DNA of 64,000 nt from Mesostigma viride (taxonomy: Eukaryota; Streptophyta; Mesostigmatophyceae; Mesostigmatales; Mesostigmataceae), in assembly GCA_009746045.1 (NCBI GenBank), contig RPFO01000253.1, positions 250,001-314,000 on the forward strand. Reading direction: 5' to 3'. How positions within the stretch are numbered: position 1 is the first letter of the stretch; the number at the start of each line of letters is the position of its first letter. A program made the translations under genes and the position numbers. Shown here one piece after another: positions 56,695 to 64,000 of the stretch. The notes beneath the pieces were generated by a model. The model worked only from the letters and a program-made list of their open reading frames with translations. It searched no databases and was not told where the DNA came from.

Positions 56695-58893
56695 GCGCAT
56701 CCCCGTTTTTGGGCATGCATGATTAAGTGGGCACCCTGTTCCCAGTTTTGACATTTCGCTTATGACTGCCCCAAGCTGCCAACAACAAAGTATTGTATGG
56801 TCATGCCTTGCTGTCCGGGGGCCACAGCACAGGTTTCTGGCATGTTCGCATATGGGTTACCAAACGGGATCGAGAGTAAGAATCTTGTTGGAGACTGTCG
56901 TATTGATACAGAAGAGATTTTGCCAACTTGCCACTAGTGCCCTTGTGGCCATAGCATGGCTAATTGTTACCCCGCGGTTCTCCACTACCGCCTCGACCTC
57001 TACCTAGCACTTATCTTGCATTGAAGGCCTCTGCTGCACGGTAGATCGATGGTCACGTGTAGAGGAAGGTTGTGGGTTAACTCTGGGTATGCCATTGAAA
57101 ACCCTCAGGGTCCCGGGCAGGCCTTTATGAGATCCCAAACCGGCGCATCTCAATGAGTTCTAGGCCTACCTGTGGCCTCTGGACAATGGCCGGGCAGCCT
57201 TACTGCATCCGCTATGCTTTTGCTACTTCTTGTTGTTTTGCACCCACAGTTGGGCCTGCACCATGATGCAGAAAGAGTTCTGTGGCCTGCACACTTGCGG
57301 CAGTGAGAGATGCTAGGGCGCCCTCCCTCAGGTTGTTGTGTATTAATAATGACATAGACTGCACGTAACATGGGTACAAATAAAAGGAACCTTCTACCCT
57401 ATACGCAACGAGAAGGAGGGAGGGCACACTAGACTAGCTTGCGCTAGCTTCTCACACTGCCGCAAGCAGGCATGCCACAGACTCTCTCTGCATCACGGTG
57501 CAAGGCCGGCCCATGGCAAAAGTCTTGGGAAAATGAAATGTCGAATTCCGGGCAGCAGGAAATGCAAGCCCTGAATAATAGAAATGAAGCAGGACGGCAG
57601 GAAATGAATAAATGCCCAATGCTACACCAAACCACCCAGCTTATTATTGCCGGCCTGCTGGATCCCTAGCTGCATTCACGTCGGTCTCGGCGAAATCATG
57701 CTCTCTCCGTCCACACTGTCGGGGCTGTTGAAGAATGGTGAACCGTGAGCAGGCTGTTATTCAGTAGCCCGAGATCAAGCTTTTTTATATATTTTTATAG
57801 CAAGCCCGATGTCTATCAAATTGCATGCATGCGATTGCCATTTTTTCCTCCTGTTCACCTTTGCCCGGACTTACAGACTTTTTTTTGGCAAACTTATAGC
57901 CCGAGGCGGGGCCCGAGATTAATTAAGAGGTACCTTGAAATTAAATACGAGACATGCCTCTATCCAGATATATTTTTGGACGCGAGTTTCGATTGGCGTT
58001 AACTTGTAGTAGTGGACGACAACATGTCAAGCCGTTTAATTCATCTCGACTTTTACATTTTCACAAAGGTGTCAAAAACGGATCAGTTATATACCCGACT
58101 TCTCCTTTAAATCTCATCGACCGGGTTTCGAAACAACCGACGAACGCCGTAGATGCAGATCCAACGGAGTAAACAACGTCACGACCGACACGGCGCCAAA
58201 TAGTCGCCTAGGTTCCTAGCTTTTCTGCGAGCCATTTTGCTGTACAACGTCGTGCCGCGTCGTGTACCCGTGAGATGCAAAATCCGCTTGCCAGACCGGG
58301 ATTCCGGGAACTCCGTCCAGTACCGTCGTGCAGAACCACCAATGCACTACCAATCCATCAATCGTACAATACTACGACTTAATGCCAACAGAAACTCGCC
58401 TCCAAAACTATATATTCATAGATGCACGCCTCTTATTTAAGGGGACGTGCGCCCGCCGAATTTTTTGGCGCCAAAAATATTCGCGGTACCGCCGTGAAGT
58501 GAAAAGTGGGTGCACGGTGCGCGCACCCCGTGCGGAAGCGGCCATGGCGACTGCGTTTAGGCGAAACTAGCGATGTAGGGCTAGAGAAATGCAAAAAAAA
58601 TGCTCGAATGTTGGAGACGATGATTTAATGATGTTGGGTTGTGGCGGCAAGTTGCTGGTTTACAATATCGCTGCTTTCTTTTACTGCCATCGGCATGGGG
58701 GGTAATCTGCATTTTTTGGTCGCGCGGAATAAAATAGAATTCGTGATAGCGGCAGTGAATTCGCAGTTTTGGGGGGCTTTTTGACCGTAAACGATGCATT
58801 AATATCGGTAGCATTGAATTCCAAACCAAACTGGTGCTTTTTGCTACATTTTCGGCTATTCTCGGTAAGTAATTCTTCAGGCCTGCGCAGTGC
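56695..58893. other. Spacer without recognisable gene
   Basis: About 2.2 kb. The start should hold the 3' untranslated region of the isomerase gene. Open frames are 60-110 residues, overlap on both strands and show no motif. 58140-58560 has many CG-containing words (GTCGTGCCGCGTCGTGTACC) but no frame of note. The end may be a promoter for the next gene. Confidence 0.4.
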
Positions 58894-60578
58894 ATGTCGG
58901 AACCTTCCATGGAAGAACGGCCGTTGTTGCGCGCCTGGGCGAGGGATCTGCGAGGGACAGGTATAGATTTGTCGCGAATGTTATGTGCTATCAGTTCTTT
59001 CTTCTATGAGCTCATCGTTCGAAGTTTTTTTCGTTCTTTTTGGGCAGTTTCCGCCAGCTAGCTCGCCGTTGCTTGCCGTGGTGTTGTCGAATACCTGGTA
59101 GATTTAGATTGTTTTCGCTGACGTCGTGGTCAGGGCCGCTTCAGTCGAAGCCTATATCTTCTCGGGAAGGTTTAAGGCATTTCATAAAACGTGTTCTGGC
59201 AAGGATGTTGTGCGTATGGACGCTTCTTGTTGTGTGAGAGTGACGCACCCTCTCTTCGCAGCGGCATCACAGCGCTCATGCGCTGGAGGGCCGCCAATGG
59301 TTTCTTTCCATTTTATCGTGCAGGGGAGGAAGTGTTTTATTGACGATCATGTTGGAGATATTGCATTTGTGTGACTGCATGTAGATAGCTACCACCATTG
59401 GTTTATTTGAGCTTTCCCTTGATATCATCATGTGAAAAGACTGCAATGTGCTGAGCCAACCATGGTTGACTGCATGCAAGCTTTGTATGCCATGATCTCC
59501 TTGGTTCCTTGCCCTCCATAGTTCCAGTTTGTTGCCCATCTCAGGTAGGGCAGTTCAGGAGTTGTTGCTGTGTTGATTAGCTTGGTTGGCATCAACCTTA
59601 CACTCTAACCTGGGAGAAACATAGAAAATGCTGGTAAGGCATTTTAGTGCCATCATCATTATTGCTATTCACATGCTTATTAGTCTGGCCATGCTCGAGG
59701 GACGGTTAAGGGGTATGAGGTGTGTGGCCAACCCTGTGTACTTCATAACATATTCAGCATGGATTTGATGCATGTTGGATGGCATGTAAAGTGTAATTGT
59801 GTTTATACTTGGTTACTGAGTGTCCTTAGCGCCTGTCCGGTGGTCGTCTAGGAAACTCATCAGTGCGTGTCACAGTGACCCCCAACCTTGAGCATGTGTC
59901 GTCATCAGTGTGTAATAGTTATTTATATGTGCTTTTGGTCATAGATTTGCCGAGTTCTAATCATGAAGTTTACAAGGTAACCTTGGGTAGAGTATAGTGT
60001 ATGCTCTCTTGGCATGTATGCCTAGCGATCGTGTTGCTATGCTTGCGTTTGCAAGGTTGGCCATGCCGAGGGCAGGTAAGGGCAGATGCGGTGCCTAGCC
60101 GTTTGCTTATGGGTGTAGACACCTCCCCCGCTGCCCTTGCACAGCTGGATGAGCTGAGGAAAAAGAGGGAGTGCCAGCAGGTGGTCAAGAAGACGCTAGA
60201 GTACAAGGCTGAGGCAGCCCGGGCGTGGCATGTGAAGCGTGGCCATCGCTGGGATGAGGGCAAGGTAGATGCCCAGAGGGGCCAGGTCACCTACAGCAAG
60301 GGGGTGCACTATGGGGGTGTGGGGGCTGCTACTGGGGGGCGGGGGCGGGCAGCAATGAGGATGATGATGACACTGCACACATCCCTTGCTTGCGCTGCTC
60401 TAAGACCGATGCATCTGATGATGACCCTTTCTTGCTGTGCAGCACACCCGGGTGCGATGGGGGGCTCCACCTGAGCTGCACGGTCCCTCTCCTGCCCAGC
60501 GTACCTGATGGGGACTGGTTCTGCCCAGTTTGCTGTGGGGAAGACTGTGATGATGGCAGTGATAGTGACAGTGACTAG
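58894..60578 (+). CDS. PHD-finger protein gene, exon structure unresolved, apparent frameshift
   Basis: A possible first exon starts at 58894 (MSEPSMEERPLLRAWARDLR) with a GTATAG donor at 58963. The main coding part is 60090-60578. A first frame gives LLMGVDTSPAALAQLDELRK, then QVVKKTLEYKAEAARAWHVK and RGHRWDEG, a basic helical stretch with no name. In another frame (60352-60578) an acidic run NEDDDD leads into a complete PHD finger: CLRC, LLCSTPGC, DGGLHLSC, WFCPVCC (Cys4-His-Cys3), then an Asp/Ser tail and stop. PHD fingers read histone H3 tails. The frames do not match across a G-rich stretch (60310-60350); either a base is missing there, or a very short intron (60265-60296) is removed. 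Confidence 0.55.
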
Positions 60579-61440
60579 TATAATGGACGCCCAGGTGGCA
60601 TGCTGCCAAAGAGCATAACTTCCACACCGCTTGTCCAAATGCAGCCAGATTTTGCCAGCGTGTGTGTCGATGACTAATGGAATTTTGAATATCATGTTTG
60701 GCCCATTTCACATGTGTTTGGTATTTTATTATTTTTGGCATGTGTGAAAAACAGCGTTTTTGTACTTGCAAGAGCATAAAAATTCTAAAGCATGTCAGAT
60801 ATGGGTTGTGAGTGGCTCTAATTTTTGGCCACCCACGACCTGCTTGGGCAATATCATGCCTGGCCTGAATTGATGTGTGCATTGGCTGGGGCATACTGTG
60901 CCCTAATTAGCGTCTTTTTCTATTTTTAGCGCGATACCGGCGCGTGGTTGGGGGTAGAACCTTCAATGAATGCATGGATAACTCACTAAACATGTTATTT
61001 AGGGCCCCTTATCATGGCTGGGCATAATTCAATTGAATTCATATTGAAAACAGTGTATTCCAGTTTTGGGGGGTTTTGGTGGCACACCTCCCCTTAATTT
61101 CAAGGTACTTCTTATTTAATCTCAGCCCCCGCAGGCCGCAGACTTGTCTTCTCCCGGTCAGGGCTAAGTTTTGCAAAAAACCTAAGTCCTATTAAGTCGA
61201 AACCATTTTTTCCTCCTGTTGCCAGTTGCACGGCACCCCTGCCTACTTGCGCCCGCTGGCCCGCAGCCCTTGCGTTTACGCGCTTATTCCCCCCAGGCGT
61301 GAAGTTCCGTCGTTGAAATCGCAATTTTTATTGAACACGTCTGTGGCAAAGTTCTCTGCGCAAAACACACGATCGCTGGTGGCGCGACACAATTAAGTAC
61401 GGCCGTTGGTCACACTACCCGAAATTATTACGGACTTTGG
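60579..61440. other. Spacer downstream of the PHD-finger gene
   Basis: AT-rich and without a convincing frame. The 3' untranslated region of the PHD gene should be at its start. Confidence 0.4.
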
Positions 61441-61457
61441 TTAACATCCATTGACCT

Positions 61458-61600
61458 GCACTAATTAATTAATTAATAAGACTCGTGCTCCCGTTGGGGA
61501 GTCACGGAGCATTAACCCCGATGGATGGATGGATGGGGACACACAATCCTACCGGTCTAATCTATCAAAGAGACAACCAGCGCAGGCCAGAAATCGATAT
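61458..61600 (-). repeat. Composite repeat end (inverted) next to repeat X start
   Basis: TTAA tail (61462-61477), type I hairpin (61484-61511), GATG units (61520-61535), CAATCCTACCGGTCTAAT (61528-61546) and AGACAACCAGCGCAGGCCAG (61570-61589, X). It is the mirror of the order at 1990-2510. Confidence 0.7.
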
Positions 61601-62250
61601 CTACAACATCAAGCCAACTATAGTCTAAGCTCTCTACCCTATGCGACCTGTCTGGCGTGCTTCCCGCGTGTTTGCAAACGCAGGCGCCCTGCATGCATTA
61701 CAAGTTCCAGACCTTGTTGCCGACACACTGCATTATCAAGGAGACAACCAGCGCAGGCATTATCATGAGATCTCAACTTATCAATTTCCATGTCTTGCAT
61801 GATCGACTAATTGTCTCTGCAACCCATTCATAATGCAATGGACGTCATCATTCAACGGCAGATCTCTGCCGCCCTGCTGACGGACATGCGCCTCTTGGCA
61901 TGGGCCAGCCAAAGGCTGTCTGGCCTCAATGATCATTCTCACATAGAGTATGGCATTCAGTGGAATATCCGGCAATGCCCTATCCTGCCCTTGGGCACGA
62001 TGCCAGGGTACTCGCCATCCGCTCGATGTCAAGGCCCCACCGCCCAACTGCCATGCGGACCTGCCCGTTGCTCCCTGAGCAGAAGCGAGCTCCTAGATGG
62101 CATTTTAAACAGGAAATTGTGTGTCTCCGGATTGGTTGTACGCGCACGAGCAGCTCCATTCAACACCAGCATCCTGCATGTGGAAAACCTTGGGTAGCCT
62201 AGCTCCCCTGGCATGAAGAGTCTTCACCTTTTGTTCCCCTGACTCTCCCT
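61601..62250. other. Spacer with X start motif and no clear gene
   Basis: GAGACAACCAGCGCAGGC again at 61741-61758. A plus frame at 61811-62197 (128 residues, MSLQPIHNAMDVIIQRQ) and its antisense counterpart have no recognised motif. Confidence 0.35.
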
Positions 62251-62253
62251 TGC

Positions 62254-62668
62254 ACCCCCCCCCCCCCCCCACACACATTTCCACTATTCTTCTTCTCGCC
62301 CCCCCCCCCCCCCCCTCTATCTCTCCTCTCCTCTCCTCTCTTCCTATCCCACTGGACACCTGTACCTAGGTAGAATATTCCCTCTCCGAGCTCCGCGAAA
62401 ATTAGAGCATAATCGCTCCAGCTTCTGGTGCCCATCCCTATGGGACGCCTGTTTGGCATGCTGCTTGAAGGGCTCATCGTACATCCCACGTCCATCGCAC
62501 ATGACATTTTCCACTCGGCCTCTAGGTTGTTCCTCCCCCCCCCCCCCCCTAACTTCCCATGATAGCAACCACCTACCCCCTCTAATGATCTCACCCCCTC
62601 TAGCTGCGTCCCCAGGTCGTAGATATCGCCCATTCTAGCGCCCCCCCCCCCCCCCCCCCCCCCCCCTA
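62254..62668. repeat. Cluster of long poly-C tracts
   Basis: C runs at 62257-62270, 62299-62314, 62536-62549 and 62640-62666 (about 27 C), with CTCTC repeats at 62320-62341. The minus frames rich in Gly through this area are caused by the runs. Confidence 0.85.
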
Positions 62669-62865
62669 GCGCCGCCCCCTCCATCGCTCTCGCACTCTCA
62701 GCCCCTTGAACGGCCCAGGTCATCATTGTTGCCCCATAGACAGTGCCCTCTCCAGCAGTCCATCCCCGTGCAGGTAGCCCTCATCGCTCGCTCTGGCGGC
62801 CCAGGTCGTACTCATCGCCAGCTATACCGGTCCACGTCATCACGACAGACGTTGCACCATAGCTA

Positions 62866-62946
62866 TACTGCCCCATAGGTATGTTGCCCCGTAGGTATAT
62901 TGCCCCATAGGTCAACTGCCCATAGGTATATTGCCCCGTAGGTGTT
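62866..62946. repeat. Tandem GCCCCATAGGTATATT-type repeats
   Basis: About five imperfect units of 15-18 bp (GCCCC(A/G)TAGGTAT(A/G)TT) directly downstream of the stop codon of the minus-strand gene, thus in its 3' untranslated region. Confidence 0.75.
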
Positions 62947-62951
62947 GCACT

Positions 62952-64000
62952 CTAGCGGCCCAGGTCGTAAGTGGACGAGGGCAACACCTCGCGCGGCGCC
63001 CGCCCCATGAGAATCAGCGCAGCGGCCATGAGCAGCAGCGGGGCGGCCAGCAGCCACTTGATGACGCGATAGAACTCCAGGTGGAACGTGACCGAGTAGG
63101 CGTCGGTGAACGCAAACCGGTGCTCGTCCTCCATCTCGAGGACAACGGTGGCGAGGGCGCGCTCGCGGGGCACGGGCAGGTAGAGCGTGTACACGCCAGG
63201 GGACTTGTACGCGTTGGAGACGTAGGGGACTGAGGGCAGGCCCGCGTAGAGGGTCACCTGCCAACATGGGGAAGCGGGGAGGGGGGGAAGGCAGCCGGCC
63301 GACAGATGTAGTTGACAACGGGGAACGAAAAAAAAGAATCGATTTGAAGGCTTCATAACTAGTTGAAGGGACTTCATAAACAGTGTTCCAAGTGGTCATG
63401 TCTGTCGCCCTTCAAGCAGGTTAACCCATACCACGTCACGCCCACCACTCGAGTGGAGTGCGCGCCCAGGGCTAGGCACCTCGCAACCTTATCGCCCACG
63501 GCTGCCATGCCATCAGCACCCTACGGGTGTACCCTGCCAGCCCCCCATGCTACCCTTCGCTCACGCGAGGGCTGCCATGCTTACGGACTTGACCAGGCGC
63601 CTCCAACACAAGCGCCTCCACCATGTGGAACGAAACATGCGCCTCCAACATGTGAAATCAACCCGACCTTGTTGGCACCGGGCGGCAAGCATATGGCTCA
63701 CGGCCTCAAATACACCCAAACCGCTGCACCAGGCGCATGGACAGTGAAACCGTCACAAGCACAACAGCCTTGCCGCCTGCAGCACTAGAGCGCCCACCAT
63801 GACAAACAACTAGCGAGCACCCAGCGTGACCGCGTATTACGACATTGTCACCATCACAAGCCCTTTTGCCTTGCAAAGCCGTACTAGGGCACTAAAGCAC
63901 AGGGGCAGTACGGGCACCCAATTCAACAAACAAACAAAGGCACCCACCGTGACCTTATACGGCCCCCGCCCGCTCGTGTCGGGCTCGTCCGCCTGCGGCA
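62952..64000 (-). CDS. C-terminal exons of an unidentified single-pass membrane protein, open at right edge
   Basis: On the minus strand, exon 64000-63948 (PQADEPDTSGRGPYKVT) joins by GTGGGT/TTGGCAG to the last exon 63257-62952, phase 0, and ends SSTYDLGR, stop. The lumenal-looking part reads VTLYAGLPSVPYVSNAYKSP, GVYTLYLPVPRERALATVVL, EMEDEHRFAFTDAYSVTFHL and is rich in beta-strand-type sequence. One hydrophobic helix follows (VIKWLLAAPLLLMAAALILM), then a short tail of about 18 residues. This suggests a type I membrane protein with a short cytosolic end, perhaps of the ER or secretory pathway. I do not recognise the family. The upstream part lies beyond the window. Confidence 0.65.

Noticed and set aside
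60001-60072. Apparent signal peptide MLSWHVCLAIVLLCLRLQGW before the PHD-finger gene
   Set aside because: A PHD protein is nuclear, and this stretch is probably intron or leader next to a GTAAGG donor; it is likely chance hydrophobicity.
62199-62726. Glycine-rich minus-strand protein of 175 residues
   Set aside because: It is produced by the poly-C runs on the plus strand.

Overview
This is nuclear DNA of a eukaryote, most likely a green alga. The genes have GT-AG introns, usually with GTATGT/GTAAGT-type donors and TGCAG acceptors. Two genes carry N-terminal extensions that suit plastid targeting (a carotenoid cleavage oxygenase and a phosphoribosylanthranilate isomerase). Non-LTR retrotransposons are abundant. 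No operons, bacterial promoters, rRNA, tRNA genes or CRISPR arrays were seen. All splice sites and products below were read by eye, and the assignment to green algae is inference.

Layout. 1-2.5 kb: a LINE reverse-transcriptase fragment (minus), LINE scraps and a large CCCA/CCAT microsatellite. 3.0-6.2 kb: a three-exon carotenoid cleavage oxygenase (minus) with all four iron-binding histidines. 7.6-29.6 kb: a series of exons (plus) that stays in frame through 21 predicted exons (8,994 nt, 2,997 residues). It encodes a signal peptide, a PQQ-type glucose/sorbosone dehydrogenase domain, four tandem modules of a bacterial-type propeller-like domain with cysteine-rich tails, and a C-terminal lectin-like beta-sandwich region. 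It may be one giant gene or two adjacent genes.

30-51.5 kb is a nested retroelement cluster. It holds a broken LINE (ORF1, AP endonuclease, reverse transcriptase), several copies of two ORF1-only elements (called A and B here), tRNA-related SINEs, copies of a repeat called X, and 3' ends of a second LINE (D). Inside one A element sits a 1,082-bp perfect palindrome, itself made of three 204-bp perfect palindromes and two mirrored 235-bp spacers, flanked by a 5-bp target duplication. LINEs and ORF1-only elements end in related small hairpins followed by short AT-rich repeat tails, which suggests that one LINE machinery moves them all.

51.5-64 kb: low-gene DNA with a small MITE-like inverted-repeat element, the single-exon phosphoribosylanthranilate isomerase of tryptophan synthesis (55.76-56.69 kb), a PHD-finger gene with an apparent frameshift (ending 60.58 kb), poly-C tracts, and the 3' exons of a single-pass membrane protein (minus) that runs off the right edge.
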